Source of the DNA: Lomentospora prolificans
Lineage: Eukaryota; Ascomycota; Sordariomycetes; Microascales; Microascaceae
Direction: 5' to 3'
DNA: 64,000 nucleotides
NCBI GenBank assembly: GCA_029532625.1
Contig: JARFXM010000005.1
Span: 682,001-746,000 of the forward strand
The notes beneath the pieces are model-generated. The model saw only the letters and a program-made list of their open reading frames with translations, was not told where the DNA came from and searched no databases. The position numbers were made by a program, and so were the translations under genes. Shown here one piece after another: positions 11,367 through 23,666 of this stretch (within the stretch, counting starts at the first letter, position 1; the number at the start of each line of letters is the position of its first letter).

Positions 11367-12886
11367 CCTCGAGTAGCTTGGATGATTTCAACTCCCCATG
11401 GTTGGGAGTAGTTAAGAGAGTGGTGATGAGAGGGTATACCTTTCAGCGCGTATGAGTTTAGGATGGCTTCTACGACTATGGGAAGCAGCGGCAGTTTCCC
11501 CCCTCTTTGTTCGGTTTGGCGATCATGGTTCGGTTTTGTCATTCTTTCTTGTTGACGTAAGCATTTATGTATCTTGTTCTTTGGACGGGAGTCCCTAATT
11601 TAAGTATGGTACGGAAAAAAATAACTGCCCTCAGAAGCTAGCGGAAGCTATCGTGAGTGATTCACAAGCTTTTCTTGAGGACAATGGCGTGTCGAGCAGC
11701 AAGATGGTACGGTGCCCGGCATCGGGTGCCTGACAGCATGATGACATCGGGAAGTCAGGCAGGTCCGTCCCTGTTCCTGGTTGGGTTCGCGCACCGGTAG
11801 CGGCCGAGGTATCTGTAGTTAATACGAGCTATGGGCAGTTACCCAACCTCTTAACGTTTCTGCCAGATTATCAGGGTCATTTGGCGTCACGGCGCTTGTG
11901 GGTTCCTGCGTTTCCAAGCTGGATTTGCGCGAGGCTGGGGCCAGCTCAGGATAACGTCCCAGCTCTCTTATTGGTCAGAGTCGTTGGAGGGGTTGGGTTT
12001 CCAGTGGGGCGGGCCCTTGAAATGCCTGCGCCCCAGGCGGCCCCCCGAAAAGAAGGAGATTTTTGCGCTGCCAGCCTTGCGAATTTATTTTCTTGCGCTT
12101 CCCTCCGGGTGGCGGGGCAACCAGGGAGGCGGGCGGCTGGGAAGCCAGCTATTATTTCTACCAGTCTGGCCCGGGAATTGAGAACTTGGTGCGCGCCGTT
12201 CTATCGTCTTCCTTTCCCGAAAGCTTTTTACTTTACCCAGGTAATATTGGAAAATAATATCGAAAGAAAAAAATCACGAGAAGACGCGGCTTTAGAGACG
12301 ACGACTTTATTCCACGAGCGAGAACCGAAGTTTGATTGGACCATCGTTGCCCAGCCCGCCTAGGTTACTCCGTCGTTGCTACGGAGCTGCACCCCCGCCT
12401 TCAACCAGTCTCTCTCTCTCCTACCTAGGAACTCCTCGCCAAAAAAAAAAAAAAAAAAAAAGAAAAAAGGTTCCTGCATTCTTGGGCTTATTGCTGGAAT
12501 ATTCGAGCATCTTTTTTTGGTCCTGAATTCAACCTCTGGTGTTTTAACAAAGGGTACGATATTATTCTTAGCTTCTTTATAGCTCTAAGCCTTGTCACTA
12601 ACATGGGAATAGCATCGCAAATTCACCCACCTTTCCCCGCCGAACACTCTTCTTCTTCTCCACCCGGGCCCGATCGAGGTCTTTTTCCACCAGCTACGGA
12701 TCGAGAACTCAGCTGAACCTTTCGCTTGGAACTGCGAATTGAATAGCTTCAACACCCGCTTCCTCCTCTTCTTTCACCTCTTGTCTTGACACCCACTCAA
12801 CCAAGCCTTACCGACTCGAACTCGAACGATACCCTCTCCCTTCTCCACGTCGCCCCTCCTCCCCGCGTTTCACTTGAACAGCCAAA
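11367..12886. other. Intergenic; leader of small membrane-protein gene at right
   Basis: No coding region that I can support; the 160-codon frame at 11881-12363 has no domain and ends in low-complexity. It includes a 28 bp A-rich tract at 12441-12468. A C/T-rich leader at 12640-12880 leads directly into the ATG at 12887. Confidence 0.5.
12441..12468. repeat. Poly-A tract (21 A, G, 6 A)
   Basis: A homopolymer of 21 A followed by G and six A, in the long leader or promoter region of the 61-residue protein gene. It could be a nucleosome-excluding element or simple slippage sequence. Confidence 0.9.
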
Positions 12887-13072
12887 ATGGTCAAGCAAAA
12901 CGACACAATCGCCATCATCATCATCATCCTCTTCCTCGTCCTCGCCCTCATAGCCTTTGGCATCTACAGGCTCGTCCAGATGGCCAAGGACCACATGAGC
13001 GTGCACTCAGAGACGGAAAGCAGTTCAACGAGCAGCAGCAGTTCGGGGTCGTCGAGTATAGTGGATAACTGA
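12887..13072 (+). CDS. Small single-pass membrane protein (61 aa), unknown function
   Basis: An intronless frame starting in a strong fungal context (CCAAAATGG). The product has a short polar N-terminus (MVKQNDT), one long hydrophobic span rich in Ile and Leu at residues 8-28, then a basic juxtamembrane stretch (YRLVQMAKDH) and a Ser-rich acidic tail ending VDN. The basic residues follow the span, so an N-out/C-in topology is predicted. I do not recognise a family. Its support is the start context, the C/T-rich leader upstream, and a clean split into membrane span and Ser tail that random sequence rarely gives. It may be a regulatory subunit or a tail-exposed adaptor; no function is assigned. 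Confidence 0.55.
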   Translation: MVKQNDTIAIIIIILFLVLALIAFGIYRLVQMAKDHMSVHSETESSSTSSSSSGSSSIVDN

Positions 13073-16000
13073 TGAACCTTTGAGGAAGAGACGTACATTT
13101 CTTGGCCTTCTTTCTGGACATCTTTTTTTTTGGGATACTTTGGCGACCGGCTGTGGAGAAAGAACGTATATACGATAAAACAAAAAGACGACGGAGACGA
13201 GTCTTTTTTTTATTGTGGGAAAGGGCGCGGTGTCTGCACACTCACACATACAACGCATAATGGGATGTAGGGACGGATCATGAGATATGCAGCATATTTT
13301 CTTCTCTGCTCACAAATCTTGTTTTAGCGCGTATTTCTGATTATTTTTTTCTTTCTTTCTTTTTTCCTTTTTGCCCCTTTCCTTTTCCTTGTTGGGCTGG
13401 CGTTTTGCTCTTTCAAGTTGGGATCATCGGGGGACGTATTGCATTCATGTACTTGCTTGTTTTACACTTTTTAGGGAACATTTTCAAGGCCTCACCGAGC
13501 TGTGAGGAGCCGAATCGAGGCAAGAGAGACCCCAGCGGGTCGAGGAGTTACGAAGAAGAGGAACGGAACCTCTTTAAACTGGTTGATAGCAAACTAGATA
13601 GATGAGACGTTGCCAGAGATATCTGGCCCGCGCAATGCACAAATTCGTCTGGGGACGCCTCTCCTCAGGCCAGGTTTATCGCAGCACACACGCAACCCAC
13701 ACCACGTAGACGCTTGTACTGTACCGTCCCCCAACCCAACACACAAAATCGCCAGCTCTGGCATCTCGGTCGCGTGGCTTGCGCTCCTATTTCGTGCTTC
13801 ACGAGCTGCAGCTGTAGTTTTGATAATAATCCCAGTCCGTTTCCCCTCTTAATATTACCTGAAAACACTGGCAGAGAGCCTCTCGTTAGCGCCTGTCTCT
13901 GGATTCAGGACGCCTGACGCTAAGACAAACTTGGACCCCTTTCTTCCCCACCCTTCAAAAGCACGAGCGGGGAGATGAGAAACGGGGATCGACCGAGGTG
14001 TTTCTTGGGTGAGGCTTAGACCCGACAGAGAGAGATGATATTTCGGCCTTCGCGGCGTTAGCAGCTGGCACATGCTAGCGAGGAGCAACTGCTGAGAGTG
14101 CTCTATCCGATAATCCACTGTACCCATCGGCTTTTTCCCTTTCCCGTCGAACTTGGGCCCGCAAACTACAGGGAAAACGGTTGCTCCCTCTTGGCTCCCT
14201 TGCGAAGAAAGCAGGGTTCAGGGAAGTTCTGATTAAGGGCAAAGAGGGAGAAAAAGGAAGGGAGCAAAGCACACGGCTCACGAGAAAAAAGTTTGGGGAC
14301 GCAAACCCCACTGCTGGACTCCAGCCGGCCAGGTGCGGAGGCACTAAGTGGCTAGTCTCACAGGGCTCTGGTCCTCACGGCCGTGGCATGCGGGGATCAC
14401 CTCCCGAGGGGAATCTGGCAACGGGCATTCCCCCCTTTCCCTTGTTTCTGCTCTTGCCTCCTAACTTGTATTGCTGCCAGTTTCTACATGGAATCCCTTG
14501 GATGGCGGACCAAGCAAGGGAGAGCGGGGAGGGAGCCACTCAGCTAGCTAGCTATGAGCTGGAAATACGGGAATAGAAGGGCGCCTGATAGGGTGGGGAA
14601 AAGGCGAGCTCCCTCCCTCAGCCTAGGTGAAAGGAGAGAGGAAAAACTGGGGACGCGCTTGCGCCCGTTGGGCGAACAGCCGAGCCTGGATTCGTTGCTT
14701 TTACCGGACAATTTGAGATCTGAAAGCGTCGTTTCAGTTACAATAGGCGAACATCATCGTTCCCAGGTAATACGGGGATTTGCAGAGAAAAGCTCCTTCC
14801 TGATTCTAACGAAGATGGGAACCCTGGGAGATATGGACTTGACGTAATAACAGCTCGAGGTTGACATGTGGACGAGCGAGGAAGGATAGTGGTTGGTGGA
14901 CGAGGAGACCTTTTGGAAGCGGTTCCTGTTGAGGAAGCTTGATTGAGCTTTGGCTTTGCTCTCGCACAGGAACCGTGTCACCAGCAACAAGCTACGTGCG
15001 AAAATTGTAGAAAGGACCCCGTCCGGGACCGTCCAGGACCCGTTCGAGAGCACAGGACTGGTCGAATTTCGCGAGATGTGGACTCGGCGAACTCGAGCCC
15101 GTTCAGCTGGCCATCGCTCCTCTTTCAACTGACGCAGAGGACTAGCAGTAGGACTCGTATGGGTATCTCGTAGCCAGCCCATAGTCAATTGTCCAGCTGG
15201 CTGTGCGCGCGTATGCGCTCTGAAGGGCTTCCCGTCATCCATTATGGTGCTACGTGGTAAGATCGGAAGCGATCTGTGTTCTTACATGGGCGCTCCGTTT
15301 CCCCTTATTCCTTCTTGGGAGTTCCGGACCATGGACGAATGTGGCCCGGAAGTTGGCGCCATGTGCGGTTCGGGCTGGCTCTGGTGCAGCTTATCTGCAA
15401 TGTAAAATGACCACCACTCCCATCTAGCATGCATCCATTGCACGCTATTAGATGCAGAGGCCATTAAAGGGGTAAAGGGTCTTAACCAAGGTGAGAGAAA
15501 AATTCGACCAGAGCCTGCCTCTGCTTTCCTTCGCTTGCTCTCTCGCAGGCATCAGGTACACAGAGTTGTTTTTTTTCCTGGTCTTCTTCCCTTTCTTGCT
15601 CTTACTCCAGGTGTACCAGTATTAAATTGATATGATCGCAATAGTTTATTCCACGTACTCTGCTGAAGTGGAGCTGTAGCGCCGAAGCGATGCATCAGAC
15701 TCGTCAACTGGCCACCGATCCCACCAGAGAACCGCAGAGGAGTCCATGTGGGAAGGGGGAATGGGGGAAGAAGCTGCGGGCAAGCTGTAGCCCGTGTTCA
15801 TACTTGGCCTGTTCCGGAACCGCATTCCTTTCGGGTGATGCGCTCTTTCTCCACATAGAATGTTCATCGAACCCGAATCAACATGTTCTGTGCTTTGAGG
15901 CTGGCTCGAGATTGCTCTGCTCACATTTCGTTCCAGGCGACGCCTTCCAGTCGCGGTAATGATGGAGGATGGGGGCCCCCTTGGTCGCAGCAAATGGGCA

Positions 16001-18825
16001 TGCCTGCAGTTTCCCACACGGTGCAGCACCGGGCAGGCATACCTGAGGTTGACGGCTTCGGTAAACACAGGTGAAATGCACGAGGGATATGATGAACCAG
16101 TGGTAACGGCTGCAGGTGGGAAAAAAGATTGCTGGCGGCGTATGTACTAGTCGAATTGTCACGTTCAATGTTGCCGATCCATGGATATTACCTTCTGAAT
16201 TATTTTTTTTTCTATGGCATCTGCATCCACCAATGTACATTGGCAATGCCAGTGGGCGCTCGGATGTTGGAAGGCATAATACAGAAACGAATAAGACTGG
16301 CGATTTTTGCCCCAGTGTGTTTGGATTAAATTTGTTTGCCTTCTATGCTGCTTTATGCTGCCTGCCTGTCCAAGGGCCAGCGTTGCGGCGTTAGCCTGAG
16401 AGAATGAAGCAGACGCAGGTTATCGCGAGCAGCCGGCGAGTTTGTGGCAACGCACTGTCCAGAAGCTGATCCCTTATTAGTGGACTGGAAGGTGCGCCTA
16501 TTAGTTTTCGTTGGCCCGACTGACCCCCCCCCTTTCGCTCCGTAGGTGATCTTCCGGCAAAACCCTGATGGCTGGATCGGTCGGTCGTTGGATGGTCCGA
16601 GCGTTGCGCACTCGTGGGAGTTTGGGGCAAAGTAGGCTCAATGCTCACCCTCTCGTCGCCGCTCGGTGGTCAAGGGGGACGGTAAGTTCGATAGGCGACT
16701 ACTGGCGTTACAAGCGATAGAGTGGGAGATCGATCAAATGGGACGAGGATTCTAGTGAAGGAGGTAACGGAGGGGAGACGTGGAGTGGACTAGGGAGCCG
16801 AACTAGAGATGTACTGCCTTTCTGCAGAATGTCATTGATGGGTGAGCAAGTTGGGCTCCTTCGGAACCTGCATTTGTGCATTCCTTCCCTCATGCCCCAA
16901 GGAGGAGATGAGAGGAGCCCTGGACATTAGGTGTCAAGAGCTGCTGTTTGGTTTCCACCAGTTCAAATGTAGTATAATGCGGTACACCATTGATGTATCA
17001 ATGGATGCTTGAGCTTGTAAGCCCCAATGGCGCATGAGCTAAGACGGAATGAGGGCCATGGCATGATAGATCAATTCGGACTTGGGTTGGGACCGAATTC
17101 ATCGACTCAGAATGCCGGGGACCAAACCAGCCAGATTTCGATGATGTGGTATTGGAGCAATGGAGGGATACGGAATAATATGAACTAGAAGTATCAACTC
17201 TTAAGTATGAAGGTATATCGACCTCTCTCCCGTTTTTGCCCACTGAACTGAATATACACAATCGTGGCGCAACGTGCAGACGGGCGCCTCGCACACAGTG
17301 TGCCTTGGGTGGTAATAATATTTGACTTTCTGTTTCTGGCCTTCGAGGACTTGTGATGACAGGAGACATTTGGTAACTGCCCGTCAATCCATCCCTGGAT
17401 ACGAAGTTCGCATTTAACCAAAGAGGATACAAAGTGCCCGCAGTGGATGAGTGTCCCTCCAATGTCGAGTCCCTCCAAGAGGTGGTTGTAGGAGTAATAA
17501 TAGCACTTGCGTGGGTGACCTGGTCCTTTTTTTTTGTCCTTGGACCTGTTCCTGGCATGGCTTTTGGCCTGTCCCTGTCCCTGTCTAGTTCGCTGTCTGG
17601 CGTACGGGCACGCTACCACTGCTGATGCTATTTCGGAGTCCTTCCAAAGTCCCTGGACCCAAAGCAACCCCAACGTTCGCTCGACAAGTGCTTGTACAAG
17701 TAGGACTGGCGGACAGGCGACCATTTCTACCTCTCTCTTTGCCTCGTTCCAAGAGGGGGGGTGTCGAGGGGGAGCAAGTGACGGATGTTTGACGGGTCCA
17801 GAGTGCGATGTAACTCTGGCGTGCGACTACTACTCTGGAACTATCCATGGATGGACTTGGTCGTGCTGTAGGATCCAGGAACCAATGAACTGTGCAGCTA
17901 ACCAGCGCCAATCCGGAGGGGCCAGGCGGGCTATTGCGGGCCTTCAGGTACAACACCCTTGCACGTATTTGAAAAAAACCAAGATATAATTTTAAACCTG
18001 CCTGTCGATTTCCCCTTTCCCTCTCATGGCTGCCGCTGACAGTGCCAGCGAGCTCCAGTTGAGTCGACCAAGCACGCAGGCCAACGAGAGAGGCGAGACC
18101 GACAAGTGTCAGCGTCGAGGATTGTCGCTCGTGTCGATGCGAAGGGCCGTTCTAAAAAAGTTTTCTACTTCCACCTGCTCCTCCATCTTGATCTCGCCTT
18201 CCTGGGTTCAAGCTCGCGCTTGCCAACTCAATCCCAGATCTCGACCTTGATCTCCATCTTTCCTTCCGTAGTTGCTCGCTCATTCCACAGGCTCTCGTTC
18301 TCCTCTGCACCTGCAGTCTGCGGGCCTCTCCTTGCTGTTCATTGACTTCTCCCTTTTCCCTTTCTGCCATTATATCCTATTCACAGTGACCCTTAGCAGG
18401 GACTCGTCCAGACTTTGACCGAACATATTCTCCTTAAAAAAGAAGAACCCTCGTATCTTTCCTGTCGAAATCTCCTAGCCGCTTGTCACTCGTTCAACTT
18501 GGTCTCTAGGCCTGTCTGTCGAGCTCGTCGTCCCCCACCTTTGATACCTACTTTTCCCCCTACGTCCAAACGGAAGCCATCTTTGATCTTATACTATCGC
18601 CATTGATGCTCTATCCTACCATCTAATTGTAGCATTCTCAACGCTCTTTCTCTGTCGGGGCCTTATATTACCGTCCTACTTCCAAGATATTTTCTTCCCT
18701 TTGTGTTCTAGAGTTTTTTGAATCCTGGTTTCGTCGTCTTAGTCCAAACGGCGGCCTCGACCCGACCACGAGTTGCGAAACGTCCTACTTCGAGCGATAC
18801 CATAATTCCGTCCTGACCGAACGCA
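13073..18825. other. 5.7 kb without supportable gene
   Basis: Many short overlapping open frames, none with a domain, consistent splicing or coding-like composition. Local structure seen: CT-rich and T-rich runs at 13330-13400; a TCCCTGTCCCTGTC micro-repeat near 17570-17585; G-rich runs around 17750-17775; and a pyrimidine-rich leader (about 18130-18800) that probably belongs to the gene starting at 18826. Long 5' regions occur for regulatory genes in filamentous fungi, so part of this may be promoter or non-coding transcript. Confidence 0.45.
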
Positions 18826-20640
18826 ATGGCCGAGTCTACGCCTGCCAAGTCCGACTCTGGGACCCCTGGTCCCAAGTATCCCGCCCCGAAAGATAAGGTG
18901 TGCCAGTTCTGCGGCGTAGCCTTTACATCCTCCTCGCTCGGCAGACATCTCGATCAATTCATCAAAGACAAGAAACCTAAACCACCCGATGATGTTCACG
19001 ATGTCGCGGAAATTAGGAGACTACGGGGTAACATTACCCGTCGTCAACCCCGGAATTCCTTACGGTCAAGGAGAGAAACCTTGACCCCTGTAAGCACCCC
19101 CAAGATTCGAGACACTTCGGCGAATCTTGAGAACAGGATGAAGTCGCCTCTCTCACCAAAGGACGTCAACGAATCCTCTTTGAACGGATGGGGCATGAAT
19201 AGCGTGGCTAATGACGGTGCAAATGGCGATTCTTCGACGAACGGAAGGAGGCCCAGTAACCAGAGGGCTATGAGCCGTCATGTCCAGAAAGCCCAGCTCG
19301 ACTCGAGAACTAAGATAGCCGATGCCATGGATAGGGCGAGGGCAGCAGAGCTGGCCTTGACGGAGCTTCTCGGCTCTTTGAGAGCAGCCAAGTAAGGATC
19401 TCGACCTCCATTCCGTGCTTCACGGGGACAGCGCAACTGACCACTCTAAAATCGTAACAGGAACCAAATAGACGCCTCCTCAACCCCGTTCGATTTCAAT
19501 CCGCTTACGCTAGACTTCCCAGCCCTCACCTTGCAGTGCCTCCGCGCGCCCCCGACTCTATTTTCCTCCACACAGTATCCCTCGCCCACTTCTTGGTCGA
19601 TACAGGCTCCGGGGCACCGGGAATTCGAAGCTCTGAAAGCCTATTTCCGAGAAGAATTCAGAATTTGGAGGGTAAAATGCGCTTCGGCAACAACGGCGCT
19701 CTCAGAAGAGACTAAGTTCACGTCTAAATCGCCGTCACGAGACGTCAAGGCTGAGATCAAAAAGGCCGAGGAGCGCTGCAATGAGCTTGAATCCCAGATT
19801 CAAGACCACCTCCAGTCGTCGTACACCGTTTGGGAGAGGTTGCCAACGCAAAGGAAAGACGAGCTTTGGCACCTGGAAATGGCCAGGAGTGTCGGTAGCA
19901 GGCACAAGGCACTCGAGTCTTTTAGGGAGGAGCGTCAGGCTATGATGCAGAGGATAACACATTTAGAATCTCAGCTCGACCAGCTACATCGCTTGCAGAG
20001 TCCCAAGGAATTCAACACTCTGCAACCCCAAACAGTCTCGATCGACCCCAAGGCTCTAAACTACTTGCTAGAAGCCAGCGTGAACGGGATCAAGGGAGTG
20101 GGTCTCAAGTCGGAGGATCGCCATGTCGATCTGAATACTATTGTCGCCCGAGCGATTGACCGATGGAAGGCCGTCGTCGTCTCTCAACGCCAATCTGAGC
20201 ACAGTCTCAATGGCCAGAAGCCGCTACCGGAAACGGCGCCCCACACGCCGGCGCGACCTGTCGTCAAGCCAAAGGTCCAACAGAACCAATCAAGGTCTGT
20301 GGCTAACCAGGAGCCCACTCAACAGTCTCCGTCAAAACAGCAACCTCTGAAGCGCCAGTCAACAACCAGTGTCGTGGAGCCCACAGTCGAAAGCCAGCCT
20401 CCCCAGTCTGAAACAGTTGCAGACTCTTCTATGGACGATTCTGATGCAGATGGAGATGCTGACGGTGATGTCGATATCGACAATCACATGGATGCCGACG
20501 CGGATGCCGATGTCGACGTCGACGTTGACGGGGAAGGTGACGCTGACGCAGATGCTGATGAGGACGGCGATGCGGACGCCGAGATGGAAGATGATGTCGG
20601 CTTCTCTATGATGCAGGCTACCCAGCAACTACAGGCTCAA

Positions 20641-20671
<31 letters not shown>

Positions 20672-20979
20672 AACAGCAGCAGCAGCAGCAGCAACAACAG
20701 CACGCTCAGGTCCATCAACAGCAGCAACAGCAGCAGCAACAACAACACCAAATGCAGCAGCACCACCAACAGCACCAACAACAGGATAATCTTCACGTAC
20801 CACGGACGAGAGGCCACGTTCAACGACCTCCGGAGGGCCCCTATATGATACGACACACGGCAAGTATGCCTATAACTCGTGGTGCACTCACTATTACCCG
20901 AACCATTCCCAGCATGACACCACAAGCCATGCACGCGATCCACGGAGCCAACGGAACGGATGGCATGTACATAGGATAA
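18826..20979 (+). CDS. Conserved fungal protein with N-terminal CxxC..H finger, Asp-alternating repeat and polyQ
   Basis: Two exons, 18826-19391 and 19461-20979, give 694 residues; the intron starts GTAAGG and ends CAG. Residues 24-45 (VCQFCGVAFTSSSLGRHLDQ) resemble a zinc-finger half (CxxC, then H), followed by HDVAEIRRLRGNITRRQ, which looks like a conserved block. The middle (about 215-330) is rich in charged heptad-like helices (AEIKKAEERCNELESQIQ; RQAMMQRITHLESQLDQL) and probably forms coiled coils. At about 512-568 the sequence alternates Asp with Ala, Gly or Val. From about 581 it has 21 glutamines in a row (20638-20700) and a further Q/H-rich part to about 632. The family is familiar in Pezizomycotina but I know no function. 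A nuclear or RNA-granule scaffold is a guess from the low-complexity composition. Confidence 0.8.
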
Positions 20980-23666
20980 GGCGAGAGGAAGGATAGAAGG
21001 AAGAAAAAGTGGGATGTGTTAGATCGGCGTTTTTTATCTCTTAACCCCCCTTGAGGCCGACATGACAGCAGTCTGAAAATGACAGAGGGAACAGAAAACC
21101 GGCGAAGTGACTAATAATTTATTTGACTTGGCACAACTTCGAACAACTCGGAAGAACATCAGGGAACGAAGGGGGAGAGAATCAAAAACCACACATTATT
21201 TCTAATGGTTGATCTTAGGTGAAGAATTGGACTTCCGGTGATTTGTATTACTAGTTTCCCTGGTCAAGCTTTGTCAAGTTCCGTTTTCTGGGCGCTCCGG
21301 CGTTTCCGCTTGCTTGATTTGCGTCACCGTGAATGTTCTCGAGGCCGTTCCGGCAAGGTCCGGCGGACGAAGTAGCCAGCCAACCACGGCCTTTTCTATG
21401 GGACAAGGCAATTTTGCCTACCCGTCGTGTTGGGAACAGTATCGAGATGGTGGATTCGTTTCATGGTTGGCGAATTTTGTTTCTTATATGTCTCGCCTTC
21501 TACGATAGAATAGGCCAGTGGCGTTAGTGAAGCTATCCCCTCCCATCATCCAGATCGGAGCTAGCCGAGCTTGAGTCTGTGCCGATGCTCCCTTGCCCTT
21601 TTCGGAAGTGTGAAGCCTGATCAACTACTACGGATATCAAATCCCCCCCAAGTAGGTGCCCTCAATGCTTGCCCTGCTCCGGCGGACATTCACGCGGACC
21701 AGTCGTGACAGCCAGCGGAGGGTGGGCTGCCTAGGGATTTGCTGTGTCCTATGGCCAGCTGTGAAATGGCCTGTAGCCAGCAGTATGTTACCACACACAA
21801 CCATGCACATGAGCATGCTTGCTGCCAGGGAGGACCCACAAGGAACGGGGGTTGGCCGGCCTTGTCGTCCAGAGTTAAGGAACCATTTTACTAGGGATCA
21901 AGGTGATTAAATTCCCCAAAGTCGATCGACGCTTTGGTTGAGATGGACGCGCTGGCCAGGGTTTTGTTCCTAATATGCCCGAGCTTTCCTCGGGCGGTCG
22001 GAAGCACTAAAAGAAAGTTTTTGAAGTGGTCGGCGCGTGCATGGGTCCATGTTGGGGTCTCGGCTTGTGCTGGTGGTTTGGGTTGCTGAAGCTGGTCTCT
22101 TACTCATACACTAGATCTGTAACATCTCTCTGGGGGCGCGCGCCGGCGCAAGAATACTGGAGAACTGTAGTGAGGGGCTGGCGCATTGAGATTGATCGGT
22201 GGGGTTGTCCAGGGTACCGGGAGCCTGTGCGGCGCCAGTGCTGATGGTGGTGTCCTGTGAGCCGCTCGAGTGACACCCAGTACGGGGAGCCGGTCTTGCC
22301 GTGCTGCTCCTCTACCGGCCAGGCTCCCGCCGATAGTGATGTTCTATTACTATTTGCCATGGAGGAACCCAAGAATTGAGCTGGCGAGCTCTACAACCGG
22401 TAGGATGGCAACTCGGTCGTTCTAAGATAGGCATCCTGGTGCCTTGGATCAATCTGAATGAAACCGCTACCTCTCGTGTGGAATGCCAGAGGAATGGGAT
22501 GCTCGATACAGTCAAAGCTCCAATGAGTGACGCCTTTGGCAACTTCCAAGACCCCAAGACATTCAGCATTTTTGATTTGTTGGATGAGGAAACTGCGGGG
22601 GCTGATCGCCAACTCAAGGGTTCGCCTCGAAACGCAACTGCAAAGAGCCTGCCTCCACCCCAGACCCCCTTCCATACCCAATATTAGCTGGCTTCTTAAC
22701 TTCTTTTGGACTCTCCAAAATGTCTCTCCAGGGCACCCTTTCTCGGTACTTGTACATGGTTTTCACAGGGTAGTGGCTACTTGGGAGCTTACGTATAAGA
22801 GGGCAGCTCCCGCGTGACTCAGAGATGTGTACTCAGTACTTTGGACAAGGCTTACTGTACCGTGGACTTTCAAGTAGAAGTACTAGGAATTAGAAAAGTC
22901 GCGCGCGTTGGACCGTTTTAGACCTCGTGCGGGTTGATGTCGTTCCCATCCATAATTTGCGCTTGCAGTTGACTCGTCGCCTCCAAAAAAAGCCCTCCTT
23001 CGCTCGGAACTTGAACTCATCAATTAGAAATCCCAGCTGTTCCTCCTGGTCTTAGTCTTCCCTTTCGGTTCTTCCCTCGTGCTGCCTAGTGTCGGAGGAA
23101 CAACTAAAACAACCATCAATTTCTCCCCCCCCCCAAACTTCCCCCGCCAGGGCTGCTGGTCTTCTTCCTTCTTTTCGGCGGTGGAAAGTCTAACCTCTTT
23201 TCAAACCAATTTCCCCTTTTTTGCCCCCTTCTTCCATTTCTTCCTTTTCCTCTTCTACATCTCCTCTCCCCATCGGCATTGCTCTTGTTTTTTTCGATCC
23301 CCGAGGTTCGGTGAGGTAACATTGAAGACACTCGGGCAAAAACGCTTCAACGAAGGCCCCTCATTGCCCCTCTGAACCCCTCCTACGTGCAAAGTTGCCA
23401 ACCAACGGGCACATTCGATCATTCAAACAAGCTGGCTACAGCCAGCAAGCAACCAAACGGGCTCCTGTACCACGCCCTTCATTTTCCCCGTTCTGCATTT
23501 TTCCTCATCCTGACATCGCCTTCGCCCCGATCTCGTCTGCGCCTCGTTTCCCGGCTACGTCACCGGCTATCTCGAATTCAATTACCTTGGTATACAACTA
23601 CAACCGACTAGGACCAAAATACCCTCAGAAATACAAGACAAGACATCAAAACATAAAGACCCTACG
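20980..23666. other. Intergenic, no supportable gene
   Basis: 2.7 kb between the polyQ gene and NMNAT. Overlapping frames at 22312-22687 on both strands have no domain. A CT/T-rich segment at 23120-23300 and 23380-23600 is the likely NMNAT leader. One TGACTCA heptamer lies at 22815-22821, about 850 bp upstream of NMNAT, too far to assign. Confidence 0.5.

Noticed and set aside
11881..12363. 160-codon plus-strand frame
   Set aside because: No domain, biased composition and low-complexity end; three overlapping frames of similar length.
14754..15242. 162-codon minus-strand frame in the 5.7 kb gap
   Set aside because: No recognisable domain, no splice continuation, composition like the flanking non-coding DNA.
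16998..17724. Two overlapping minus-strand frames (186 and 176 codons)
   Set aside because: Overlap each other in different phases, contain simple repeats (TCCCTG type), and no family resemblance.
22815..22821. TGACTCA upstream of NMNAT
   Set aside because: About 850 bp before the ATG, single copy, and no clear amino-acid-control link.
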